From an uncultured Lacibacter sp. (GTDB taxonomy: Bacteria; Bacteroidota; Bacteroidia; Chitinophagales; Chitinophagaceae), in the NCBI RefSeq assembly GCF_946479605.1, contig NZ_CAMLGT010000118.1, positions 1 to 11,212 on the forward strand: a stretch of DNA of 11,212 bases. Reading direction: 5' to 3'. Under the pieces are notes generated by a model. It saw nothing but the letters and a program-made list of their open reading frames with translations, was not told the origin of the DNA and ran no database searches. Below, in pieces: positions 1 through 7,207 of the stretch. Every line of letters begins with the position of its first letter. The stretch's first letter is position 1. The position numbers were made by a program, and so were the translations under genes.

Positions 1-1004
1 CGGAGATCAAAAGCAAGGAGCTATTCTTTTTATGTGAAATGGGACTTGACCCCGGCATTGATCACATGAGCGCTATGCAATTGTTTGATGAGATAAAGGA
101 AAAGGGCGGAAAAATAACTTCTTTCAAATCGCATTGTGGAGGATTGGTTGCTCCGGAAAGTGATGATAATCCCTGGCATTATAAGATCAGCTGGAATCCA
201 CGCAACATTGTAATGGCAGGACATGCAGGCGCTGCTTACAAGCAAAACGGCGAGATTATTACAAAAGAATATGCCCAGGTGTTTGAAGACTGTCAGCAGA
301 TAGCTGTTGACGATCTTCCGGCATTTGCCTGGTACCCCAACAGGGATTCGCTGAGCTATATGCCGCTGTACGGGTTAGAAGAAACAGCAACATTCATCCG
401 CACAACATTACGTTATGCTGATTTTTGCAAAGGATGGGATGTGTTGATTGATCTTGACCTTACCAGCGAAACTGATCTGGAACTTGTAAAACAATGCAGC
501 AGTTTTTCAGAATGGCTTGCTGCAAAGCTGAAAAAGATAGAAGGCAGGGACCTCAGCCTGCGTATGTATCTTGAACTATATGTAAAGGAAGCCAGCCACG
601 ATCAGATTCTTGAGCAGTTTGCATTTCTTGAACTTGATAGCCCAGAACAACTTCCTGCAGGAATAAAATCCAGTGCTGATATTCTGCAACATCGTCTTGA
701 ACGGAAACTGGTCTTGCAACCAAACGACAAAGACATGATCGTTATGCTGCACGAAATAGAATATGAACTTCAAGGAAAGCAGCAGAGCATTAACAGCAGC
801 CTTGTTGTAAAAGGCGAAAACAGCCTGCGGACTGCAATGGCAAAAACCGTAGGTCTGCCATTAGGTATTGCAGCAAAACTTGTATTGGAAGATAAAATAA
901 AGCTGAGGGGATTACATATTCCCACACGCAGGGAAATATATAAACCTGTGCTGGAAGAATTAAAAAAACACAACATCATTTTTAACGAAAAAAGAACCAG
1001 CTGA
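1..1004 (+). CDS. Saccharopine dehydrogenase family protein, 3' part (5' end outside window)
   Basis: The frame is open from the left edge (first whole codon at 3) to the TGA at 1002-1004. The 333 visible residues therefore lack the true start and most of the N-terminal Rossmann NAD(P)-binding domain. Visible residues 13-21 (MGLDPGIDH) and the following HCGGL and PESDDNPWHYKISW segments are the hallmark of the catalytic, C-terminal domain of saccharopine dehydrogenase/reductase (Lys9-like). Known family members interconvert saccharopine with glutamate plus alpha-aminoadipate semialdehyde in lysine synthesis or breakdown, in the cytoplasm. In bacteria of this type a role in lysine degradation is the likelier guess, but nothing in the window proves direction or substrate. 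The ATG at 39 is internal to the conserved motif and is not a start. The gene converges on the next one with a 34-base gap that holds no obvious terminator. Confidence 0.88.
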   Translation, partial: EIKSKELFFLCEMGLDPGIDHMSAMQLFDEIKEKGGKITSFKSHCGGLVAPESDDNPWHYKISWNPRNIVMAGHAGAAYKQNGEIITKEYAQVFEDCQQIAVDDLPAFAWYPNRDSLSYMPLYGLEETATFIRTTLRYADFCKGWDVLIDLDLTSETDLELVKQCSSFSEWLAAKLKKIEGRDLSLRMYLELYVKEASHDQILEQFAFLELDSPEQLPAGIKSSADILQHRLERKLVLQPNDKDMIVMLHEIEYELQGKQQSINSSLVVKGENSLRTAMAKTVGLPLGIAAKLVLEDKIKLRGLHIPTRREIYKPVLEELKKHNIIFNEKRTS

Positions 1005-1038
1005 ACAATTTAAATAGCAAGCAACAGCAACACAATCA

Positions 1039-1419
1039 TCATTTAACATCAACCAAAAAGCTACCAAGGTCAACCACATCACCCTCTCCCATTCTGAACT
1101 GCTGCAGATCTTCAATGCTCAGCTCTTCAAGAACTTTCGTAGTATAAACAGGCTTGCCGCTTTTCATGATCATAAAATAAAAGTCAGGCCGGGCTTCTTT
1201 AAATGCAGCATCATTTACAAAGGCATCATGCGCAAAGGCAATGCGGATGTGTCCTTCTGCATCTAACCTGCTTTCGCCTAAAAAATCATCATCAGCAATA
1301 TCACGGTCATATAATCTTACTGTATAGTCTGCACCATGCAAAGGAGCATCATCACCCTTTTCAACGAAACGGGCGGTAACAATAAGATCAGGTTCTTTAT
1401 TAAGTGTAAAGTCGCTCAT
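1039..1419 (-). CDS. Small acidic beta-rich protein of unknown function
   Basis: A 126-residue protein starting at the ATG at 1417-1419 and ending at a TGA. I do not recognise a named family. It has no signal peptide or membrane segment and is acidic. Strand-like segments alternate with turns, which suggests a single beta-sandwich domain. Residues 32-52 (VRLYDRD, then DDDFLGES) resemble the edge strand and acidic loop of C2 or transthyretin-like domains: several aspartates at 38, 40 and 43-45 come before a FLGE motif, and could bind a metal such as calcium. The C-terminal part holds a YTTKVLEEL segment and ends in a LGSFLVDV strand. No Shine-Dalgarno sequence precedes the start. The gene stands alone between a convergent saccharopine dehydrogenase-type gene and the lepA terminator. 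The coding call is firm; the fold suggestion is weak. Confidence 0.8.
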   Translation of the reverse strand: MSDFTLNKEPDLIVTARFVEKGDDAPLHGADYTVRLYDRDIADDDFLGESRLDAEGHIRIAFAHDAFVNDAAFKEARPDFYFMIMKSGKPVYTTKVLEELSIEDLQQFRMGEGDVVDLGSFLVDVK

Positions 1420-1481
1420 AGTTTGTGGTTTATAGTGAATAGGGGTATTACTTATTCAATTTACGGAAACTTACGATAAAT

Positions 1482-1513
1482 AAAAAAGCACAAAGAATGT
1501 TCTTTGCGCTTTT
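1482..1513 (-). terminator. Rho-independent terminator of lepA
   Basis: On the minus strand a 13-base-pair stem (arms 1501-1513 and 1484-1496, loop 1497-1500) is followed at once by further Ts, giving the stem-loop plus U-run of an intrinsic terminator. The one non-Watson-Crick position (1490 against 1507) is a G-U wobble when read in the minus-strand RNA but an A-C mismatch on the plus strand. The hairpin therefore fits the minus strand better. It lies about 50 bases past the lepA stop, and the next minus-strand gene starts 62 bases further on. This would separate lepA from that gene. Confidence 0.8.
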
Positions 1514-1529
1514 AGTATTTATTCAGCAG

Positions 1530-1548
1530 ATCCCTCATACTTCGGGAT
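1530..1548. repeat. REP-like intergenic palindrome (ATCCC...GGGAT)
   Basis: ATCCC at 1530-1534 and GGGAT at 1544-1548 form a small inverted repeat around a 9-base loop, flanked by CAG on one side and GACAG on the other. Read on the minus strand it begins GTCATCCCGAAG, the style of short dispersed intergenic palindromes common in Bacteroidota genomes. It lies between the lepA stop and the lepA terminator, so it would be transcribed in the lepA 3' UTR. Only one copy is present here, so membership of a dispersed family is an inference. Confidence 0.45.
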
Positions 1549-1564
1549 GACAGCTTACTTTGTC

Positions 1565-3358
1565 TTAATCATCCAGCTTCAATACCGCTAAGAATGCTTC
1601 CTGCGGCACCTCTACGTTACCAATCTGGCGCATACGCTTTTTACCCTCTTTCTGTTTTTCGAGGAGTTTACGTTTACGGCTGATATCACCGCCATAACAT
1701 TTTGCAGTAACGTCTTTACGCATGGCCGAAATCGTTTCACGGGCAACGATCTTTGCACCGATAGCTGCCTGTATGGCGATCTGGAACTGCTGACGGGGAA
1801 CTAACTCCTTCAGCTTTTCGCAAAGCTTACGGCCAAAATCCTGTGCACGGCTGCGGTGGATCAATGCACTCAAAGCATCCACTTTATCGCCGTTCAGCAG
1901 CACATCCATTTTAATAATGTCTGCATCCCTGTAACCGATCGGGTTATAATCGAACGATGCATAACCACGAGTTTGCGATTTCAGTTTATCGTAAAAGTCG
2001 AATACAATCTCTGTCAACGGCATTTCAAAAATCAGTTCCACACGTGTTTGTGTAAGATAGCTTTGATTGATGAGGATACCACGTTTGCCCAAACAAAGCG
2101 TCATGATGTTACCAATATAATCGGGCTTGGTAATGATCTGTGCTTTGATATAGGGCTCTTCAATACGATCCATTGCCGTAGGCTCCGGCATTTGTGCAGG
2201 ATTGTTTACCTGTATCTTTTCGCCACGTGTTGTATAGGCTATAAAACTTACGTTGGGTACAGTAGTAATTACTGTTTGGTTGAACTCACGCTCCAAACGC
2301 TCCTGGATAATTTCCATGTGCAGCAAGCCCAAGAAGCCGCAACGGAATCCGAAGCCAAGGGCTTGCGAGGTTTCGAGTTCAAAGGTCAAAGAAGCATCGT
2401 TCAACTGCAGTTTATCCATGCAGTCACGTAACTCTTCAAAATCTTCTGTTACCACGGGGAAGATACCGGCAAATACCATCGGCTTCACTTCCTGGAAACC
2501 ACGGATGGCTTCCTGTGTGGGATTAGCAGCCAGTGTAATGGTATCACCCACTTTCACTTCTTTGGCATTTTTAATACCGGTGATAAGATAACCCACATCG
2601 CCACAAGTCACTTCTTTCTTTTCGGTCATCTTCAGTTTTAAGATGCCGATCTCAGCTGCTTCATATTCCTGATCGGTACTTACAAATTTTACTTTATCGC
2701 CCTTCTTGATGCTTCCATTTAAAATACGGAAGTAAACGATGATACCACGGAAGCTGTTGAACACGCTATCGAAGATCAAAGCCTGCAGTGGTTCATCGGG
2801 TTTGCCCTGTGGTGCAGGAATACGCTCCACAATGGCTTCGAGAATGGCTTCGATACCAATGCCACTGCGACCGCTGGCCAGTAGAATTTCTTCGGGTTTG
2901 CAGCCGATCAAATCAACGATCTGGTCTTTTACTTCCTCGATCATAGCACCTTCCATGTCGATCTTGTTGATGACAGGAATAATTTCCAGATCGTTATCAA
3001 TAGCGAGGTAAAGGTTCGAAATGGTTTGTGCCTGGATACCCTGTGCAGCATCTACCAGCAGCAATGCTCCTTCGCAGGCAGCAAGTGCACGGCTCACTTC
3101 ATAACTAAAGTCAACGTGGCCGGGTGTATCAATGAGGTTCAGGATATATTCCTGCCCGTCGGTGTGCTTGTAGTTGATCTGGATAGCGTGACTTTTGATG
3201 GTGATCCCTTTTTCACGTTCCAGGTCCATATCATCCAGCACCTGGTCCATCATATCTCGGTCGCTGATGGTGTTGGTGGTTTGTAATAAACGATCGGCCA
3301 GGGTACTTTTTCCGTGGTCGATATGGGCGATGATGCAAAAATTCCTGATATTCTTCAT
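1565..3358 (-). CDS. lepA: Elongation factor 4 (LepA) GTPase
   Basis: A full-length, 597-residue translational GTPase, the usual size for LepA/EF4. EF4 binds ribosomes and acts in translation under stress and in ribosome biogenesis; in the family it can back-translocate tRNAs. GTPase motifs are visible in order: G1 AHIDHGKS at 11-18, G2 GITIKS at 51-56, G3 DTPGH at 77-81, G4 NKID at 131-134 and G5 ASGRSG at 161-166, where SGR replaces the common SAK. After the domain II barrel come the EF-G-like domains, with the [22 protein letters not shown] signature split around residue 340. The LepA-specific C-terminal domain follows, including [13 protein letters not shown] and [14 protein letters not shown]. 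The start is set by the conserved [17 protein letters not shown]-terminus and by a Shine-Dalgarno sequence 5 bases upstream. It is monocistronic here, with its own promoter and terminator. Confidence 0.98.
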   Translation of the reverse strand: MKNIRNFCIIAHIDHGKSTLADRLLQTTNTISDRDMMDQVLDDMDLEREKGITIKSHAIQINYKHTDGQEYILNLIDTPGHVDFSYEVSRALAACEGALLLVDAAQGIQAQTISNLYLAIDNDLEIIPVINKIDMEGAMIEEVKDQIVDLIGCKPEEILLASGRSGIGIEAILEAIVERIPAPQGKPDEPLQALIFDSVFNSFRGIIVYFRILNGSIKKGDKVKFVSTDQEYEAAEIGILKLKMTEKKEVTCGDVGYLITGIKNAKEVKVGDTITLAANPTQEAIRGFQEVKPMVFAGIFPVVTEDFEELRDCMDKLQLNDASLTFELETSQALGFGFRCGFLGLLHMEIIQERLEREFNQTVITTVPNVSFIAYTTRGEKIQVNNPAQMPEPTAMDRIEEPYIKAQIITKPDYIGNIMTLCLGKRGILINQSYLTQTRVELIFEMPLTEIVFDFYDKLKSQTRGYASFDYNPIGYRDADIIKMDVLLNGDKVDALSALIHRSRAQDFGRKLCEKLKELVPRQQFQIAIQAAIGAKIVARETISAMRKDVTAKCYGGDISRKRKLLEKQKEGKKRMRQIGNVEVPQEAFLAVLKLDD

Positions 3359-3363
3359 TAAAA

Positions 3364-3369
3364 CTCCTT
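3364..3369 (-). promoter_or_regulatory. Strong Shine-Dalgarno site of lepA
   Basis: On the minus strand AAGGAG ends 5 bases before the lepA ATG, which fixes that start codon. It stands out because the other starts in this window have no comparable site, as is usual in Bacteroidota. Confidence 0.75.
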
Positions 3370-3383
3370 CGATTTCAAGGCGG

Positions 3384-3391
3384 CAAAGATA
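3384..3391 (-). promoter_or_regulatory. Bacteroidota-type -7 promoter box of lepA
   Basis: Minus-strand TATCTTTG matches the TAnnTTTG -7 consensus of the Bacteroidota housekeeping sigma factor. It ends 25 bases before the lepA ATG, which leaves room for a short leader carrying the Shine-Dalgarno site. A TTTC lies 17 bases upstream as a possible imperfect -33 (TTTG-like) element. The transcription start itself is inferred. Confidence 0.6.
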
Positions 3392-3487
3392 GGTGAAAAG
3401 AGCGACTGGAAAGCAGTGAATAACGGGTGGGGATAAAGACAGAAATATGCGTTTAAAACTCTCTTTACAGCAGTATTATTGCACTTT

Positions 3488-3880
3488 ATGCGTTTATGCT
3501 TTAACTATCGTTACTTCCTCATTTTTGCACTGCTGCTTGCAACCGAAATACTCATTGCCATGTTTGTTCACGACAGCATCATACGTCCTTACATTGGCGA
3601 TCTTTTGGTGGTTATTCTGATTTACTGTTTTATTAAATCATTTTTCCCTGTACCACCGGTTAAGGCAGCTGTTGCCGTCTTCTTATTTGCTTTGCTGGTT
3701 GAAGCATTGCAGCATTATAAACTGGCTGAACTATTGGGATTGCAGCATTCAAAAGAAGCAATGATTATTTTAGGTTCATCATTTGACTGGAAAGATATGC
3801 TCGCTTACATGGCAGGTAAAGGACTGACTTTATTTGTTGAAAGAGTTCGTGAAAGAAAGCCTGCATCAACTCATAGTTAA
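3488..3880 (+). CDS. DUF2809 family membrane protein
   Basis: A 130-residue integral membrane protein with about four hydrophobic helices (roughly 8-27, 37-53, 58-75 and 104-118) and a basic, polar C-terminus. The pattern matches what I know of the DUF2809 family: an acidic residue and histidine in and after helix 1 (E20, H28), RPYIGDLL at 33-40, VEALQ at 71-75 and LGSSFDWKDMLAY at 95-107. The function of DUF2809 proteins is unknown. The regular RPYxGD and SFDWxDxLAY motifs suggest conserved polar contacts at the membrane face. I chose the ATG at 3488. A TTG nine bases upstream would add only three residues before the natural MRLCFNYRYF start. It diverges from lepA and ends four bases from the stop of the next, convergent gene, with no terminator between them. 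Confidence 0.85.
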   Translation: MRLCFNYRYFLIFALLLATEILIAMFVHDSIIRPYIGDLLVVILIYCFIKSFFPVPPVKAAVAVFLFALLVEALQHYKLAELLGLQHSKEAMIILGSSFDWKDMLAYMAGKGLTLFVERVRERKPASTHS

Positions 3881-3884
3881 CTTT

Positions 3885-4271
3885 TCAAATCAACTCTTTG
3901 TGCTTTAACTGTAAGGCGATCAACACCATAAAAAAACCACATACCAGGTACACGGTTTGCAACCAGGAGTATGTTTGAATAACAAGCAGCTGTACAATTT
4001 CAAATGCTACGATCATAAGACCACCTGCTATTGCCCAGGCAAGCCCATTTTGCTTTTTCCTGAATAGTTGAATAGCAGCAACAAGATTAACTCCTCCTAC
4101 AAAAAAAGTAAGGGCAATACCTGGCACAAAATAATTGTGGAATACAGATTGTCTTATCAATTGCAACTCCAATTGCAGCAAACCCCCGTCTGGCTGTATC
4201 ATCATCATGATGCCACAGGGAATGGCTGTAAAAGCAACAAAGGCGGCAAGTATCAACAATAGCTTTTTCAT
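3885..4271 (-). CDS. Four-helix inner-membrane protein, function unknown
   Basis: A 128-residue hydrophobic protein starting MKKLLLILAAF. It has four predicted membrane helices (about 3-24, 48-66, 75-94 and 101-121) separated by short loops such as IQPDGG near 41-46 and LFRKKQNG after helix 2, and ends in a charged KHKELI tail. SAIPxGIMMMIxPxGGLL-type N-termini and a YSWLQ segment occur in small, uncharacterised Bacteroidota membrane proteins; I cannot name a family. I took the ATG at 4269-4271 as the start because it begins a classic positively charged, hydrophobic N-terminus. A TTG 48 bases upstream would add a poor 16-residue leader. No clear promoter box is visible upstream. It is convergent with the DUF2809 gene (4-base gap) and divergent from the next gene. 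Confidence 0.78.
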   Translation of the reverse strand: MKKLLLILAAFVAFTAIPCGIMMMIQPDGGLLQLELQLIRQSVFHNYFVPGIALTFFVGGVNLVAAIQLFRKKQNGLAWAIAGGLMIVAFEIVQLLVIQTYSWLQTVYLVCGFFMVLIALQLKHKELI

Positions 4272-4394
4272 GGCATGTATTATTAAACCAAACCAACAAC
4301 GAATGTGCCACAACAGCAATGAGCCGGATCAAACAGGGCAATGACAAGCATCAGAAACAGCTATCTGCTGTAAACAGAAATTGAGAAAAATATC

Positions 4395-4402
4395 TATCTT
4401 AC
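4395..4402 (+). promoter_or_regulatory. Candidate -7 box for the 4419 gene
   Basis: TATCTTAC agrees with TAnnTT of the TAnnTTTG consensus but lacks the final TG. It lies 16 bases before the ATG at 4419, a position similar to other boxes in this window. No convincing -33 element was seen. Confidence 0.35.
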
Positions 4403-4418
4403 CTGAAACTTGCCATAC

Positions 4419-4754
4419 ATGAATACTGCCCAACTACAGGATGCATTCCTTCGCATCAATACACTTAAACAGCAAGGTCACACAAATGATGAGATACTGC
4501 AAAAGCTTTTGGAAACAGGTTTACCCAATGAAGTTGTTCAACAGCAGTTCAATGACTGGAAAAAGACACGCAATGAAAAGAAGCGTAACTCCGCATTTCT
4601 ATTTTGTGGCATTGGTATTTTTCTGCTCACTACCAGTTTTCTGTTCACCGTTCTACTCTTCAACGCCGACAGTAATTTCAACTTTGCGTTGTATGGTTTA
4701 ACGATCATTGGAATTATACTGGTATTTAAAGGCATGATCGATCTGATGAGTTGA
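4419..4754 (+). CDS. Small two-helix membrane protein with helical N-terminal domain
   Basis: A 111-residue protein with two parts. Residues 1-55 are soluble and helical, rich in glutamine and lysine, with a GHTNDEILQKLLETGLPNEV stretch that looks like a small helix-turn-helix or UBA-like three-helix bundle. The pattern of hydrophobic residues around a GLP turn is reminiscent of UBA/CUE folds, a guess from pattern only. After a basic KKTRNEKKRN linker come two membrane helices (about 62-84 and 91-108), so the N-terminal domain probably faces the cytoplasm. I know no named family. The start is the ATG at 4419; a TTG at 4410 would add three residues. It lies upstream of, and in the same direction as, the amidohydrolase gene, but a 64-base gap with its own candidate promoter separates them. 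Confidence 0.75.
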   Translation: MNTAQLQDAFLRINTLKQQGHTNDEILQKLLETGLPNEVVQQQFNDWKKTRNEKKRNSAFLFCGIGIFLLTTSFLFTVLLFNADSNFNFALYGLTIIGIILVFKGMIDLMS

Positions 4755-4755
4755 A

Positions 4756-4780
4756 TTCATATCCCCGTTCATATATCCCG
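4756..4780 (+). repeat. Imperfect tandem repeat in promoter region
   Basis: TTCATATCCCCG (4756-4767) is followed directly by TTCATATATCCCG (4768-4780). The two units differ by one inserted and one changed base. The pair starts next to the stop of the preceding gene and ends 9 bases before the candidate -7 box of the amidohydrolase gene, where a -33 element or operator would lie. Confidence 0.5.
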
Positions 4781-4789
4781 AATGCTTCT

Positions 4790-4797
4790 TATCTTCC
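4790..4797 (+). promoter_or_regulatory. Candidate -7 box for the M20 amidohydrolase gene
   Basis: TATCTTCC, a partial match to TAnnTTTG, ends 21 bases before the ATG at 4819, similar to boxes upstream of other genes here. The tandem repeat covers the place where the -33 element would be expected. Confidence 0.4.
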
Positions 4798-4818
4798 AGC
4801 CGTATAAAATCATTCGGC

Positions 4819-6267
4819 ATGAGAACCATTCTTTTACTTCTTACATCACTTTACAGTCTTACCGTTTTTGCACAACGAAAACCAACGAGCGGAAAAGACG
4901 ATCAGCTAAAAACACAGGCTTCCACAACCATACAAAGTAATCATGACCAATATAAAAACATGGCCCTGCAGATATGGGACTATGCAGAGGTTGGTTACAA
5001 AGAAGTAAAGAGCAGTGCGTTGCTGCAGAAAACATTAAAAGAAAATGGCTTTACTGTAGAAGCTGGTGTAGCAGGCATTCCAACTGCATTTGTGGCAACT
5101 TATGGCAGTGGTTCACCAGTCATTGCTGTACTTGCAGAGTTTGATGCGTTGCCGGGTTTATCGCAAACAACAGCACCGGAAAAAACAAGTGCAGGTAAAG
5201 ATGCAGGTCATGCATGCGGTCATCATTTGTTTGGCGTAGCATCAGTAGCAAGCGGCATTGCCATTAAAAAATTGATTGAAGAGAAAAAAATTACCGGAAC
5301 AATAAAAGTGTTTGGTTGCCCTGCCGAAGAAGGCGGCAGCGGTAAAGTATACTTGGTGCGTGCCGGTTTGTTTAAAGATGTGGATGTGGCGATCCATTGG
5401 CATCCCGGCAATGAAAACAGTGTTACCATGACGAGTGCGTTAGCAAATATGAGTGCCAAGTTTCGTTTCCGTGGTATTTCGGCACACGCTGCTGCATCGC
5501 CTGAACGTGGACGATCTGCATTGGATGGCGTGGAAGCCATGAACAATATGGTGAATATGATGCGTGAACATATTCCGCAGGAAACACGCATTCATTATGT
5601 TATTACCAACGGTGGAAAGGCACCCAATGTTATTCCTGATTATGCAGAAGTGTATTATTATGTGCGTCATCCTAAAAGAGACCAGGTGCAAAGCATTTTC
5701 AACCGTGTGGTAAATGCTGCTAATGGTGCTGCACTGGGAACTGATACAAAAATGGAATTTGAAATGATTGGTGGCACACATGATCTGTTACTGAATAAAA
5801 CATTGGCATCTGTTATGCAGAAGAATTTAGATAAGATAGGTGGTGTAAAATATACCGCTGCCGAAGTGGAATACGGTAAAAAAATTCAGGCCAGCTTCGG
5901 ATTTTCTGCACAATCTGTTGCTGATGCGGGAACGGTAAAGCCGTTAAAGATAGAAGCAGATGCCGGTGGCGGCAGTACTGATGTGGGCGATGTGAGTTAT
6001 GCAGTACCAACCGTGGGTTTACGTTCAGCTACATGGGTACCAGGCACAGCTGCACATAGCTGGCAGGCTGTTGCATGTGGCGGAACAGAAATAGGAACAA
6101 AGGGAATGATGGTGGCAGCGAAAACAATGGCATCAACAGCAATTGATCTTTTTCTGCATCCGGAGCTGATCATAAAAGCAAAAGAAGAATTTAAACAACA
6201 GGTGGGCAACTATCAATACAAAGCATTGCTGGGCGATCGTAACCCTGCATTAAATTACAGAGATTAA
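4819..6267 (+). CDS. Exported M20 family amidohydrolase (AbgB/HipO-like)
   Basis: A 482-residue zinc-dependent amidohydrolase of peptidase family M20, closest in look to the p-aminobenzoyl-glutamate hydrolase subunit B (AbgB) branch. Such enzymes cleave the amide bond between an acyl or aromatic acid and an amino acid; the exact substrate cannot be read here. Metal and active-site motifs appear in order: EFDALPG 107-113, HACGHH 131-136, CPAEEGG 167-173 (catalytic and metal-binding glutamates), HWHP 193-196, the dimerisation-domain SAHAAASPERGRSALD at 221-236, GGGSTDVGDVS 383-393 and AHSW 412-415. Residues 1-18 form a signal peptide (hydrophobic, ending VFA before QRKP), so it should act in the periplasm, unlike cytoplasmic E. 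coli AbgB. The length is normal and no key residue is missing. No partner AbgA or AbgT gene is in the window. It ends at a strong terminator shared with the convergent gene. Confidence 0.92.
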   Translation: MRTILLLLTSLYSLTVFAQRKPTSGKDDQLKTQASTTIQSNHDQYKNMALQIWDYAEVGYKEVKSSALLQKTLKENGFTVEAGVAGIPTAFVATYGSGSPVIAVLAEFDALPGLSQTTAPEKTSAGKDAGHACGHHLFGVASVASGIAIKKLIEEKKITGTIKVFGCPAEEGGSGKVYLVRAGLFKDVDVAIHWHPGNENSVTMTSALANMSAKFRFRGISAHAAASPERGRSALDGVEAMNNMVNMMREHIPQETRIHYVITNGGKAPNVIPDYAEVYYYVRHPKRDQVQSIFNRVVNAANGAALGTDTKMEFEMIGGTHDLLLNKTLASVMQKNLDKIGGVKYTAAEVEYGKKIQASFGFSAQSVADAGTVKPLKIEADAGGGSTDVGDVSYAVPTVGLRSATWVPGTAAHSWQAVACGGTEIGTKGMMVAAKTMASTAIDLFLHPELIIKAKEEFKQQVGNYQYKALLGDRNPALNYRD

Positions 6268-6283
6268 ACGATCTCCTGTAAAT

Positions 6284-6314
6284 AAAAAGAGGAGCACTTT
6301 GTGCTCCTCTTTTT
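6284..6314. terminator. Two-way rho-independent terminator
   Basis: A perfect 14-base-pair inverted repeat (6284-6297 and 6301-6314) with a 3-base loop. Its GC-rich core GAGGAGCAC is bordered by A's on the left and T's on the right, so it gives a stem plus U-run on either strand. It lies 16 bases after the amidohydrolase stop (+) and 19 bases after the stop of the convergent outer-membrane gene (-), and probably ends both transcripts. Confidence 0.92.
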
Positions 6315-6333
6315 TTATTTCAGCAGGTTGATA

Positions 6334-7203
6334 TTATTTATGATGCCCCGGTTCATAGATCAACCGAAGAAAACTACTGAAACGTTCAACACTTCTGCTC
6401 ACAGGAACACCGGTAACAATACCCACCATTAAATTATCGGCAATACCAACACGCATTTGCGGACGCACCGTCATATCAAAACTTCCGCCGGCAACTTCTT
6501 TATTAAATTCAACACCAATAAAATTTCGTGTGCCGGGTATCATGTAATGAATGTTGCTGTTGATCTGCCACACACTTTCTGCTTTGTAACCTCCATAATG
6601 CTTTGCAATGGCTGGCCCTGTATAAAGTAATGTATGAAAATTATTACCCCATCTTTTTGCTGCAACAAAAAAAGGATTGTACACATTGCCTGTAAACGCC
6701 CTGCTTTTTCCATACGAGCGAAACTCTGTTAATTCAAACTCCTGAATATAACCAATAGCCATAGATGTTTTGTGTTGTTCTGATACAAAAAAGGAATATT
6801 GTGCAGCCATTTTTAAGCTGTTAAGTTTACTTCCGGGCTTTGTTCCGTTTGATGCTGTGGGATAATAAAACGAAAAAGGCAACTCTACTTCAAGCCCCAG
6901 CCTGTTGATGGGCGCCCATTCATATTCTACCAATGCGGTGTATTGATCATACGTGTTATTATCGGTCAATCCAAAACCCACGTTCCACTCCTTCTCTCCT
7001 TTTCTTGCACCAAGATCCCTTATCAGGTCAATATACAAAGGCTCAGCATGCAATACTTTTACAGGCGCAGCTTTCTTTTCAATTTCAACAACATATAAAC
7101 TATCAAGCCGTTCTTTCTCATCTGCATCCTGTGCATGAAGTTGAAAGAATGACAGCATACTAACGAAACAGAAAAAAAAAGATTTCAGGATTATTTTAAG
7201 CAT
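6334..7203 (-). CDS. Probable outer-membrane beta-barrel protein (HAEPL-type)
   Basis: A 289-residue exported protein from the ATG at 7201-7203. Residues 1-25 form a signal peptide (MLKIILK, then a phenylalanine-rich core, ending LHAQ). After a short charged linker comes HAEPLYIDLIRDLGARKGEKEW at 52-73. From there to the end, amphipathic strands of alternating polar and hydrophobic residues with aromatic belts (for example LVEYEWAPINRLGLEVELPF 91-110, FVAAKRWGNNFHTLLY and MRVGIADNLMVGIVTGVPV) look like an outer-membrane barrel of about ten to twelve strands. Similar HAEPL proteins are common in Bacteroidota; I know of no proven function. The last residues are GHHK rather than a C-terminal aromatic. 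The upstream open frame adds 45 cysteine-rich residues that do not look like protein, so the start at 7203 is preferred. The gene diverges from the nucleoid-associated protein gene. Confidence 0.8.
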   Translation of the reverse strand: MLKIILKSFFFCFVSMLSFFQLHAQDADEKERLDSLYVVEIEKKAAPVKVLHAEPLYIDLIRDLGARKGEKEWNVGFGLTDNNTYDQYTALVEYEWAPINRLGLEVELPFSFYYPTASNGTKPGSKLNSLKMAAQYSFFVSEQHKTSMAIGYIQEFELTEFRSYGKSRAFTGNVYNPFFVAAKRWGNNFHTLLYTGPAIAKHYGGYKAESVWQINSNIHYMIPGTRNFIGVEFNKEVAGGSFDMTVRPQMRVGIADNLMVGIVTGVPVSRSVERFSSFLRLIYEPGHHK

Positions 7204-7207
7204 GCCG

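Noticed and set aside
1466..1494. Possible promoter for the 1039-1419 gene: minus-strand TAAGTTTC (1466-1473) with TTTG at 1491-1494.
   Set aside because: The -7 box lacks the final G, and the -33 element would lie inside the lepA terminator hairpin. The match is too weak to list as a feature.
1856..3286. Several open frames of 86 to 191 codons on the plus strand opposite lepA.
   Set aside because: They are antisense shadows of the lepA codon pattern, low in family-like features and rich in cysteine and histidine runs.
3479..3487. TTG at 3479 as an upstream start of the DUF2809 gene.
   Set aside because: It adds three residues only, and the ATG at 3488 fits the family's N-terminus. The nearby TATTATTG does not fit a -7 box well and is too close.
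4357..4371. Small inverted repeat ACAGC-TATCT-GCTGT between the divergent genes at 4271 and 4419.
   Set aside because: A 5-base-pair arm is expected by chance and no T-run or promoter element adjoins it.
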